Source of the DNA: Phytophthora colocasiae
Lineage: Eukaryota > Oomycota > Peronosporomycetes > Peronosporales > Peronosporaceae
Length of the DNA: 64,000 nucleotides
Assembly (NCBI GenBank): GCA_018806915.1
Contig: JAGKQI010000033.1
Span: 248,001 to 312,000 of the forward strand
Direction: 5' to 3'
Under the pieces are notes generated by a model, which saw only the letters and a program-made list of their open reading frames with translations, made no database searches and was not told the origin of the DNA. This document shows, one piece after another, positions 39,139 through 48,098 of the stretch; position 1 is the first letter of the stretch, and every line of letters begins with the position of its first letter. The translations under genes and the position numbers were made by a program.

Positions 39139-42100
39139 TTAATCCAACTGGGATCGCAACTCGTCATCACCACACGCTATCGCGTACTCTTGCACTTTGG
39201 TTGGTACGTCCTGGAGAAGCGTCGTCAGAGGCTCCCATGAGCTCTCGATGTCTTGAAGTCCTGTCCACGAGACAAAGAGTTCCCAGCGCTTAAGAGTCTT
39301 ATTGAACCGATGGTCGCTAAGGCCTTCCACCCCCAGCATGACTCCTTGGTTGGATACAAACTCCAGCAGTTCGGCGTTGGTGTTGAGCTGTTCATCGGCA
39401 TAGAACTTCAGTCTTGATGCATGCACGTCGTACTCGCGGCCAGAGATCAAATGCTGGATCACGAAGGAGTGGGGATTGGCCTTGACAATCTTGAATGGCC
39501 CGACCCACTGGCCGAGGAGCTTATTTTTTGGTAGTCGTTGGTCTATGCGAGACCACAAGACGTAATCACCAACATCAAAATTGACTGGGGTGCTCTTGTG
39601 CCTGACCATGTCCTGCAGCCGTTTCTTCTCTTTCGCATCGGTGACTTCTTTGTGCATTTCGAACAGCGAGTTCCGGAGACGCACGAGATATTCCCCAGCC
39701 CGATCGACGTCAATTTGCATTGCCTCAGCGTCACCAGGGTGCCCTGCTATCACGTCTAGCGGCGTCGAGGGCGGAAGACCCGTGAAGAGCTCGACTAGGG
39801 AGTGTCCATGCAGCGACTGAACTGGAGTATGATTGAGGTTGGCTTGCAGTGCGGGCAACAAGTACGGCCACTCATGCTGGTCGATCGCGTACTCCATCAG
39901 CAGTACTCGCACCACTTGTAGGACATCTCTGTTGAGCCTTTCTATAGTACCGTTTAGCCATGGCATGTAGACCGGTGAAAACACTTGCTCAACCTTCAGG
40001 CGTGCACACAAATGCTTCATCATTTCATTCCGAAAATGGCTGCCTTGGTCTGATAGCAGTGTTTCTGGAATACCAAACCGGGCACACCACATTGCAAGGG
40101 CTTCGGCCGCAACGAACGACGTTGGTGTTGCACATGGTACGAGCTCGCAGAAGTGTGATAATCCATCTTTGATCACCAGGAGGTATGCCGTATCTCCGTA
40201 CCCGGCGCCGAGGTACAGGTAATCCCAGTGGACGGCCTCGTTTCGCCTTGTGGCAGTTAGTAGTGGCCCGTATGGACGAGGAAGAAGACGAGGTCCCTTC
40301 ACATGCTTGCACAGCAAGCAGTCACGCACGAACTTGGCAACCTTGTCAACAAGCTGCGAGATGTAGAACTTGCGGTCAATAGTGGAAATCATCGCATCTT
40401 GACCACGGTGGCCTTGGCTACCGCAATGTGCGACGATAAAAATTCGTGCGAGGAGATCCTTCGCGGCGTTGGGAATCCACGGGCGCCGAGTGACCTTCAA
40501 TACACCGTCCTCCTCTTCAAAATCGACTCGCAATTTGGATCGTTCGCGTTGCGCCAGTCCCTGTGCAGTGCGGACGTGATCCAGAGTTGGAAAAACAAAT
40601 CGATCGTCAGCGAGGGGGCGAAGCGGCGAGAGGGACTCCACTGGGGCAACATGGTGGCCTCGAGTTTGCACGGCGGCCATGTTGATAGTGTCCCGGTTGT
40701 GAGAATGCCATCGTGAGATGATGTCGGCCCACAGGTTCACATCACCCGAGATATGTTCGATGCGGTAAGGCATGCCGCAGAGGCGCATCGCCCACCGCTG
40801 GAGCCGATCGCGCACGTGCTTCTTAAGTTCCATGTGCGGGGCGAAGATATACACAAGGTTTGCATGATCGCAAAATAGTCGGAATCCACGGGGACGGAGG
40901 AGCAGGTATTCCAGGTCATCACAAGCCTTCGCAATGGGAAAGGCCTCCCTCTCGACAACGGTCCAATTCAATTGAGAGTGTTTAAACAAACCACCCTTGC
41001 AAATAATCATCTCGTGATGTTGTTTGTCGACGGTGACTCCAGGTAACCAGCGCTTCACCTGAGTGACAACGATACTGAAACCCGCAAGTGATGCATCAGT
41101 GAACACACACAGTTCCGCATCGTGGTCAGGGTGCACCATCAAAGCCGAGTCCTTAATGAGGGAAATCACAGCCGCGTAAGCAGCACGCTCCGATTCCGTC
41201 CATTGAGTGGCAACGGAGAGTGCATGTTTGTTGCGTTTCCCGATACGCTTCTTTTCGCTCTTGAGCTTAGCGTGGAGTGGAGCGATAACCCGCGCGTAAT
41301 CTGGGAGAGATTCATGAAGCCAATTGCTAGCGAAAATGAACCGCTGCAAGTCTGCCACAGTGGTGGGGACAGGAAGGCTGGTCAATGCATCCAGTCGACT
41401 CGGGTCGTGACGTACACCATGTGCAGAGATTAAACGACCACACCACAAAACCTCCAACTCGAACAGCGAACTCTTAGCCAGATTAAGCTTCAGATTGGCA
41501 GCGCGGACGAGCTGAAAAAATTCTCGGAGCACCGAGACAAATTCACTCACTGTGGGCGCGAAGAGAATCACATCATCCACCCATACCAGGGCAGAATGGG
41601 GAATGAGGGGCGCCAGCACACTCTGCATCTGAGCCTGGAAATGCAACGCGCTGTCTGTTGCACCCTGGGGGACTCGCGTAGGGGTGAAAACACCATCGGG
41701 TGTAATGAAAGAAAAAAATTCTTGGCTGTCTTCATGGAGCGGGAGTTGCCAAAAACCTTTCGTGAGATCAAACCTGCCAAACGCTTTTTTGCCTGAAATA
41801 GACTCTGCTAGTGAAGCGGCAGTGGGCATGGCCCCGGCAATCGGGATCGTGACGCGATTTACTGGTCGGTAATCAATAGTAAGGCGGAACTTGTCACGTG
41901 AACCAGGCTTACGGACCGGAACCACTGCACAAGCCCAGTGAGCATTATCATTTGGTTCGACCAGGCCATCAGCGACCAACGACTTCACGTATTCGCGAAT
42001 AAATTCAGCCTGAAGAGGTGCGTATTTGCGCGGAGGACTGCGGTATGGCTTCGCATCCTTCTGCAATGTGACTTGTAATGGCGACACTGCTGCAGGCGGA

Positions 42101-43668
42101 TCGGCTCCGACAGCCTCACGCCAAATCTCAGGGAAGGTCTCCAGTAAGCCCCGCACAACTTTGACATGTTCAGGCGGCAGCCCATTTTTGACAGCTCGCT
42201 CGAGCAGATCCTCCAGCGACGTGATTGGCAGTGGTGGCCGCTCCGGATCGGGTAACTCTCCACCCACGGGGAACTCATCTTCATCATCAATCAGTAGTGT
42301 AGACCCCGCAAGTAGAGCTAAAGACTGTTCAACGTCAATGCCTAGACGCTTTAGCGCGTCCTTGCCCAACAAAAATTCATCTCCATCACCATCCATTACT
42401 AGACATGGGACTTCACGAAGGTGAACAGGGCCTGCAATCGTCACGAGCTCAAGGTCCAATGTGACTTCATCTTGGCACACTCGTACACTTCCGTCGGCGA
42501 GAACCGCATCGACCGGGCGCGTGAGATGACGTAACTCGGTGCTGGGCTGAACCGCTAGTAGCGAACTTGCGAATCCTCGAGGAATTATGCTCTGGTCAGC
42601 CCCTGAGTCTGGTATATATAGTAATTCCAGAAGCCCGTTCACACGTACCGTGTTCTTGGTACCACTTGATTGGACTGCCTTGGAGCGAAGAGAACCGCTC
42701 TCTTTAGAGGCTCGATACTTTTTCAGCGCTTCCTCCTTTTGCTCAGTTGTTGCATTAGGGCAGTCGTTCATCCAGTGAGAACCCTTACACACCAGACATC
42801 CCTCCGCAGGCGGGGAACGGGCCGGTCGACCCTCACGGCGCCCTCGTCCATCGTGTCCGGGGGTGGTGGCGGCTGGTGCTGGAGCAGGAGTGGCTGGAGC
42901 GCCCTTGGCCGGTCCCGCCTTTGGGGCTCGCCCAACTGGCTTAGCTTTTGGGCCGTCACTCTTTCCAGCATAATCTTTAGAGAGTCGGTGGAACCGCTGT
43001 TGGACTTTCGCATGTTCCAGTATCAGGTCAAAGAGGGCAACATCATCAGTTTTGCAATCCCGCCTCTCTAAGTCGATGAGCCTTGTGATCTGAGCCTTGA
43101 GGACAGGAGGCTGGAGATTATCCACCAATAGACGACAGCGGGCTTTCATGCGGCTCTTGTAATCATCACCTCCCTTGCCATCATCGCCTATCAGTCCTTG
43201 AAGGCCATTGTTCTCCACGATCCTGGAGAAATCCTGGTAATAGCGGAAAACTCGAGCATCGCAGTCATCGATGGATAGATCCATCTTCAGGTTTTGACGG
43301 AACAAAGACGCGACATCTGGCACAAAGTTGTTTTTCAGAGTGCGACACCGCAACTCTATCACAGCCAAGATGTCCGCATCCGTCACGGTCTCAACTGGCT
43401 TCTTCAGGACGTAGGTAGCAATTGTCTTGAGGACATCAGAGTTCACCGAACCCTTGACCGTAGCCACCACATAGTCAAATGTCTCGCCCGTCGTAGCGCA
43501 GCGATGACGAACCTTCTCCACGTAGCGCTCCCATTCGCGATGCCAGTCAACTAGGGCAGCATGCTCCCAACTTCTTAGCTCAGGAGGCTTGATAACTTCG
43601 AAGATAGGTTGGGGGATCGACATGTCCACGTCACCATCAGCGTCCATAGTGAACCGTGTCCCCGACAT
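39139..43668 (-). CDS. Gag-Pol polyprotein with chromodomain, intact
   Basis: The start is the ATG at 43668 (MSGTRFTMDADGD); the frame is open a little further upstream only from TTG codons. In order: gag (first 250 residues), a Pro/Ala-rich basic linker, the CCHC knuckle CLVCKGSHWMNDC (about residue 310), protease YIPDSGADQSIIP, RT with FRLTIDYRPVN and the catalytic WVDDVILF (Trp replaces the usual Tyr), RNase H CVFTDASLAGF, integrase zinc region H..H..CLLCKHVKG, core with HWDYLYLG, LSDQGSHFRN and NGTIERLNRD. It ends in a chromodomain (RWELFVSWTGLQDIESSWEP) that in chromoviruses directs integration to modified histones. All catalytic acids are present. Single-frame Gag-Pol implies no programmed shift. 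Confidence 0.95.
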   Translation of the reverse strand: MSGTRFTMDADGDVDMSIPQPIFEVIKPPELRSWEHAALVDWHREWERYVEKVRHRCATTGETFDYVVATVKGSVNSDVLKTIATYVLKKPVETVTDADILAVIELRCRTLKNNFVPDVASLFRQNLKMDLSIDDCDARVFRYYQDFSRIVENNGLQGLIGDDGKGGDDYKSRMKARCRLLVDNLQPPVLKAQITRLIDLERRDCKTDDVALFDLILEHAKVQQRFHRLSKDYAGKSDGPKAKPVGRAPKAGPAKGAPATPAPAPAATTPGHDGRGRREGRPARSPPAEGCLVCKGSHWMNDCPNATTEQKEEALKKYRASKESGSLRSKAVQSSGTKNTVRVNGLLELLYIPDSGADQSIIPRGFASSLLAVQPSTELRHLTRPVDAVLADGSVRVCQDEVTLDLELVTIAGPVHLREVPCLVMDGDGDEFLLGKDALKRLGIDVEQSLALLAGSTLLIDDEDEFPVGGELPDPERPPLPITSLEDLLERAVKNGLPPEHVKVVRGLLETFPEIWREAVGADPPAAVSPLQVTLQKDAKPYRSPPRKYAPLQAEFIREYVKSLVADGLVEPNDNAHWACAVVPVRKPGSRDKFRLTIDYRPVNRVTIPIAGAMPTAASLAESISGKKAFGRFDLTKGFWQLPLHEDSQEFFSFITPDGVFTPTRVPQGATDSALHFQAQMQSVLAPLIPHSALVWVDDVILFAPTVSEFVSVLREFFQLVRAANLKLNLAKSSLFELEVLWCGRLISAHGVRHDPSRLDALTSLPVPTTVADLQRFIFASNWLHESLPDYARVIAPLHAKLKSEKKRIGKRNKHALSVATQWTESERAAYAAVISLIKDSALMVHPDHDAELCVFTDASLAGFSIVVTQVKRWLPGVTVDKQHHEMIICKGGLFKHSQLNWTVVEREAFPIAKACDDLEYLLLRPRGFRLFCDHANLVYIFAPHMELKKHVRDRLQRWAMRLCGMPYRIEHISGDVNLWADIISRWHSHNRDTINMAAVQTRGHHVAPVESLSPLRPLADDRFVFPTLDHVRTAQGLAQRERSKLRVDFEEEDGVLKVTRRPWIPNAAKDLLARIFIVAHCGSQGHRGQDAMISTIDRKFYISQLVDKVAKFVRDCLLCKHVKGPRLLPRPYGPLLTATRRNEAVHWDYLYLGAGYGDTAYLLVIKDGLSHFCELVPCATPTSFVAAEALAMWCARFGIPETLLSDQGSHFRNEMMKHLCARLKVEQVFSPVYMPWLNGTIERLNRDVLQVVRVLLMEYAIDQHEWPYLLPALQANLNHTPVQSLHGHSLVELFTGLPPSTPLDVIAGHPGDAEAMQIDVDRAGEYLVRLRNSLFEMHKEVTDAKEKKRLQDMVRHKSTPVNFDVGDYVLWSRIDQRLPKNKLLGQWVGPFKIVKANPHSFVIQHLISGREYDVHASRLKFYADEQLNTNAELLEFVSNQGVMLGVEGLSDHRFNKTLKRWELFVSWTGLQDIESSWEPLTTLLQDVPTKVQEYAIACGDDELRSQLD

Positions 43669-43849
43669 GTTGAAGTTGCTCGTACTTAGCAACAACCGTA
43701 CTTAATGCGATTCCGCACTTAAGAAGGTCGTACGTAGTCGACGTAGCTCGGTACTCTTGGCCTCAGTCGACGCTAATGTCTTGTCGTCCGGACAGTCCGC
43801 GACTTCCGAGATCAACAAACTCGACGCTTGACAAGCGCAAAGCTAGCTT

Positions 43850-44150
43850 TGTCGCAGTAACCCGGGATGTTACCAAGCAGGTAAGTTTATTAATGAGCAG
43901 ATAAAATGTAGCCGAACACACGCTAACCTGTTCCCTACAGCCTTGTCCTTCGTGTGCTCGCGAATGCAGTCCTGGGCGCGTGCCAGCGCCCACATAGAGA
44001 GAGGGATGCGTGCCTTGCCTCCAATAGCTTGTAGATGCCGCGTGCCTAGTGTCCAACAACTTTACCAGGGGCATCGGATTGGTATCCCGTCACGTGCTGG
44101 GCCAAGCTGCACAGCTCAAGCCTTGATCCACAGGCGTAATCACGGCGACA
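43850..44150 (-). repeat. 5' LTR of the chromodomain Gypsy (301 bp)
   Basis: Same as the 3' LTR except one base. Directly after its inner end (43849 downward) no TGG primer site is visible; instead there is the 12-bp palindrome AAAGCTAGCTTT. Confidence 0.93.
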
Positions 44151-44155
44151 TGGTG

Positions 44156-45601
44156 ACAGTTCGAAACTACTCGCCATCAAAAGCCATTCAGTGTCGTACG
44201 CCGTACGAATTGTTTGAAGGCAGGAAGCCTGACGTCTCAGGACTGCGTGTATGGGGCTGTGCGGCAACATACTTTGTACCCCGTCAGAAACGTAAAGGGA
44301 AGAAAGATACAACTGCACGAGAAGCATTGTTTCTTGGATATCCAGAGAACACGACTGGGTATCGCGTGTTGGATTTAGTCACTGGCCGAATTGTGGAAAT
44401 GCGGGACGTGAAGTTTCGTGAGGAATGGACCATTGAATCAGATTATGTGGAAAAGTTGATTGAGAAGTTCATTGCAAAGAAGTCTGGAGTGGTGCTACCC
44501 GCTTCAATCCCGTACGTGCGATTGCCTCTCCACGAGTACTCGAGCTCCTGTAGTGACAATAAGGTTACCCAGCCATCGTACGACTCCGACGAGGTCGTGA
44601 GCGTGGATGGACAGGTTGGAGGCGAGATTAGTGGGAAGAAGAGGAGCGCAAGTGCTAGTGGACTTGAGTTGGGTGAAACCGACTCGAGGGCTGCTAAGCG
44701 GAGCAGAACGGGGGAGCTGACACAGACTGAAGATGCTCAGAGCGATTCAGTGGATTCAGAAGGCATGGCTAGTGATGAGAATCAGCATGCTAAGGCCAGA
44801 AAGAAGAGAAAACCAGGATTAGTGGAGGTGAAACATCCTCGGAAAGCGAAGAAAACGGGGGAGACTGTACCTCTTCGACGATCAACACGTTTACGCCGAC
44901 CAAATGTGAGACTTCATGGATATGATCTGGTAAACTACTTTATTACGACTACAGACGAACTACCGAAGTCAGTGCGTGTTGCTTTGGCGGGTCCTGATCG
45001 TGATAAGTGGATGGAAGCAATGGAGACAGAGTTTAGTTCCATTCAGGCGAATGAAACGTGGATCTTGGTTAATCGCCCACCCAATACGAAAGTAATGACG
45101 AGTCGATGGGTGTTCGTGATTAAGAGAAATCAGCACGGGGAAATTGAACGGTACAAAGCTCGGCTTACGCTTCGTGGCTTTGAACAAGTATTCGGGTCAG
45201 ACTATTGGGAAGTGTACTCTCCCGTAGTCAGTATGGAGGCCATTCGTGTGATTATTGTGTTGGCGTTCCACTACGATCTTGATCTCCGGCAGATAGACTT
45301 TACTACTGCTTTCCTAAATGGAGATATGGACATTGACGTCTATATGGAGCAACCTGAGATGTTTGATGATGGTAGTGGGCGAGTGTGTCTGCTGAAGAAG
45401 AGCCTGTACGGCTTGAAACAGGCGCCACTCATATGGAATGAAACATTGAAGAAGTATTTGAAGAAGGCTGGCTTTACAGTGAGCGTCATTGCAGATGGCG
45501 TGTATGTCAAGTGGGTAGATGGCTCTCCAATATTCCTGACAGTTTACGTAGATGACGTGGTGATTGCAGCTAAGCCAGAGCACATCAAATCTCTGAGTTG
45601 A
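44156..45601 (+). pseudogene. Copia integrase C-terminus and reverse transcriptase
   Basis: The Copia reading resumes with AIQCRTPYELFEGRKP and RVWGCAATYFVP (integrase C-terminus), a basic Lys/Arg-rich linker (KKRKPGLVEVKHPRKAKKTG), and then the RT: WVFVIKRNQHGEIERYKARL, QIDFTTAFLNGD, SLYGLKQAPLIWN and the catalytic VYVDDVVIAA. The frame runs out at 45601, where one base change of phase leads into the RNase H part. It is inactive in this copy. Confidence 0.87.
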
Positions 45602-46533
45602 AGAACGAGTTCAAACTCAAAGATTTGGGGGAGATTAATCTACTGTTAGCGATGGGTGTACGCGTAGAATCGGATCGGGTTACACTTTCTCAAGAAGCTT
45701 ACATACGACACTTAGTTGAAAAGTTTTGCGATAGCGGTGCAAGATTTACTCGAACACCGATGGATCCAAAAGTCGTCCCTGTAAAACCCGAGAAACCGTA
45801 TGGAGATGAAGTGAACAGAAAGGATCTGCCATATCGGCAAATTGTGGGGTCCTTACAGTATTTGGTGCGCTGTACACGGCTGGATATTGCAAATTCGGTT
45901 CGAGTTCTGAGTAAGTATTTGGATTGCTACACCGTGGAGCACTATACGATGGCCCAGCGTGTGTTAGCGTATCTAAAAGGAACGGCAGCCTATGGGCTGG
46001 TGCTACCTAAGGAATCGGCGAGAGAGGAGCTGCCGATTGTGGGCTATGCAGATGCTGACCTCGGCAATGACATGGATACTCGACGATCGATTACAGGCCA
46101 AGTAGTGAAGCTTGGTGGGTGTGTGGTAGCTTATCAGAGCAAGTCACAAGGGAGTGCAGTGAAGGATACGTGCAGTGCAGAATTGGTTGCTGCAAGCAGC
46201 TGTGCTGATCGAATTCGGTGGCTGCAGAACTTGCTGGAAGAACTGAAAGTTCCTGTACAACGTCCTGCAACCTTGCTGACGGATAACACTGCTGCTGTTC
46301 AAGTAATGACACGTTCCAGTGGGCATCACAAGATTAAATGTCTAGACCTGACTATCTACAAAGTGATCGACTACGTGGGAGCAGGCTACATTAAGGTCAA
46401 GCACCTGACCTCCAAGGATATGCCAGCAGACACCTTGACGAAGCCATTGGGAAAATGCAAGTTTCGCCAACATCGCAAGGAGCTAGGGGTGGAGTGCTTG
46501 TGCAAGGAGGAGTCCACTGATGAAGAGAAATAG
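45598..46533 (+). pseudogene. Copia RT thumb and RNase H
   Basis: The frame starts with FKLKDLGEINLLLAMGV and includes RQIVGSLQYLVRCTRLDI, then the RNase H with GYADADLGND, SCSAELVAAS and LLTDNTAAVQ, and ends TKPLGKCKFRQH.. before the 3' LTR. It is shifted relative to the RT part. It would degrade the RNA strand of the hybrid in an intact element. Confidence 0.87.
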
Positions 46534-46556
46534 GTGACACAAGTTTCAGGGGAGTA

Positions 46557-46744
46557 TGAGACCTTGCAAGTCTCAGAAACTCGTTTGTCACCCGCCCGTT
46601 AGTTGAAGGAGTTAAAAGTCCACTGGACCGCTTAATCCCAAATCTGCTAAGTGGGGCGAGCACTGCGTTTGCATTTGCGTTCTCTTCGTTCTCTTGAGCG
46701 GGCAGCTAAGAAGTTCTCTGTAGTGGGCAGCCTAGAAGCTGCTA
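46557..46744 (+). repeat. Copia 3' LTR
   Basis: Matches the 5' LTR apart from a 10-bp insertion. The purine tract CAGGGGAG lies just upstream, as expected for the polypurine primer. Confidence 0.88.
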
Positions 46745-46848
46745 GTCTCGGGCCTTTAACGCTAGTAGTCTAGCAGGACTCCTCGACGAAGGCTGATAGG
46801 AGAGAACTATGCAAGCATAGCCTTCTCCATGTTCTTGGCAGCGGCGTG

Positions 46849-47328
46849 GCACTCTGCGGCGGAGTACAAAACTATCGCAGTCGCGGCGACGAGTGAATCA
46901 ACATTCATTTGTACTACTGAACAGCTACAGGTATGCATGCACAACTGCCTATTATTTGCTGTAGGTATGCATGCACAACTGCCTATCATTTGTGTCGCGT
47001 CAGGCGTACCATTAACTGAGCGATTCGACCTCTTTGGTTTACAGTCTAAAGCTTATAGAATCGCCAAGCAAGCAGAAGAATCTTCGGATGCATTTCGTAT
47101 CCCAACCGCATTCTCCAGGAATAGATATAGATATCACTGCTTCTAATTGACGAAAGGTGAAGAGAACGATTTCCAAGCTGCTGCAGAGTGCAGCACCAGG
47201 GTTATGATGAACAGGAATGATGATTATTCCTGTTCATCCTGAACGGATGCCTGGACTCGGCTCCATGATCGAAATGCTATTGAACTCACTTACTCCACTT
47301 TAGTTAATTTAAGTAGTGTAACTCATGT
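46849..47328. other. Non-coding stretch before the third Gypsy
   Basis: It contains a tandem duplication of about 36 bp (AGGTATGCATGCACAACTGC repeated at about 46929 and 46964) and a perfect 13-bp hairpin, GATGAACAGGAAT/ATTCCTGTTCATC (47206-47218 and 47226-47238, 7-nt loop). No credible gene is seen. Confidence 0.55.
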
Positions 47329-47711
47329 GTCCCGTACCCGGGAATATAGTGTGTGAACCAGCGTCGGGCGCGCACTATGTCCCGGGGCCTTGCCCAACGT
47401 CGCCTACTGTCCGTGTCTGAGGTCCAGTTTGGGGGTACCTCTTCATCTACTACTGCCTCGTCTACCATCATACTATCGTGAGAGGACGGATGTCATGCCT
47501 AGTCTCAATGCTCTTCTACTTCGGAGGTGTGTCATCCCTACAAGTGCTGGTCCAGACCGCCCAGAAATCTAGTCAGTCGTGTATCTACCAAGTTAAGAAC
47601 AACCAAAAACAAGAAGAAAGAAGTTTGCATTTTACGTATTCCCTAAGCTCCCCGCCCAGACCTACTCGATAACAGTCCGCAACTACTCGACCCTTAACCA
47701 GGTATACGACA
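47329..47711 (+). repeat. 5' LTR of the third Gypsy
   Basis: Paired with 58317-58699. Differences include 47392 (C/T), the 47430s (GGGGG/GGAGG, TCTTC/TCTC) and around 47520 (TTCGGAGGTGTG/TCCGGTGAGGTG). Confidence 0.93.
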
Positions 47712-47713
47712 AG

Positions 47714-47732
47714 TGGTGGAGAAGCAGGGTAG
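47714..47732 (+). other. Primer binding site of the third Gypsy
   Basis: TGGTGGAGAAGCAGGGTAG begins 2 nt after the LTR. Its complement ends in the discriminator A and CCA of a tRNA, preceded by acceptor and T-stem-like sequence. The isotype was not determined. Confidence 0.7.
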
Positions 47733-48098
47733 TTGTCCACTGGAGAAAGGTCTGCTAAGTGAGCGCCGACGAGGGAATACGCCTGCTGCTGAGGACATCG
47801 AAGAACAGTACTATCAACGAGGAGTAGGAGATCGCGTCACTGCTAGTTCGACAGGGGTCAACTAGGGAGGTGTTCGGCGACTACACTAAGAGGACGAGAC
47901 TAAGACCTTATCGGAAGTACCTTTGAAGCAAGCGGACTAGCTCAGAAGCGAGTCACTAAGTGAAGACAGTCTCCATCTACATCTACTCTACCCACAGGCG
48001 TGTACCGGATCTGGGAGTGGATTACCTGGGCGGGAGTGCTACAGGAACCCAAGACTACAGAAGAAGAAGAAGAAGAAGAAGAAGAACCCGAGATTGAG

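Larger units (their letters stand above)
38779..44150 (-). mobile_element. Complete chromodomain Gypsy (chromovirus-like) inside the Copia integrase
   Basis: 5372 bp with two 301-bp LTRs (38779-39079 and 43850-44150; TGTCGC..GCGACA) that differ at one position (39003 T versus 44074 G). A perfect TGGTG target duplication and one uninterrupted gag-pol frame are present. One difference in 301 bp indicates a recent insertion. A purine stretch (TTAGGGGGCAC on the minus strand, ending at 39080) is the likely polypurine tract. This is the best candidate for a recently active element in the window. Confidence 0.95.
36186..46744 (+). mobile_element. Copia-type LTR retrotransposon, interrupted by a Gypsy insertion
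   Basis: LTRs at 36186-36363 (178 bp) and 46557-46744 (188 bp) start TGAGACCTTGCAAGTCTCAG and end GAAGCTGCTA; the difference is mainly a 10-bp insertion in the 3' LTR. The order gag, protease, integrase, RT, RNase H is that of Copia. Without the inserted Gypsy (5372 bp plus a 5-bp duplication) the element is about 5.2 kb. Two nonsense codons (38011 TGA and about 38129 TAA) and a frameshift near 45598 show that it is inactive. No clean target duplication of the Copia itself was found. Confidence 0.88.
35153..46848 (-). repeat. Small LTR (about 160 bp) broken into three pieces by nested insertions
   Basis: Pieces 35153-35183, 36163-36185 and 46745-46848 together match, in inverted orientation, the LTR at 63627-63795. 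The matches are TGCCTTACGAGTCTACC.., ACAACTATCGCT..AGATAC and GGGCCTTTAAC..GGACTCCTCGACGAAGGC..CTTCTCCATGTTC..GGCAGCGGCG. The gaps are filled by the TIR element (35184-36162) and the Copia element (36186-46744). No partner LTR is adjacent, so it is a solo or remnant LTR. Confidence 0.75.

Noticed and set aside
43943..44155. Start of a host gene reading MSFVCSRMQSW..
   Set aside because: This is antisense LTR sequence that happens to be open and runs into the Copia frame; the same peptide is encoded by the other LTR at 38872.
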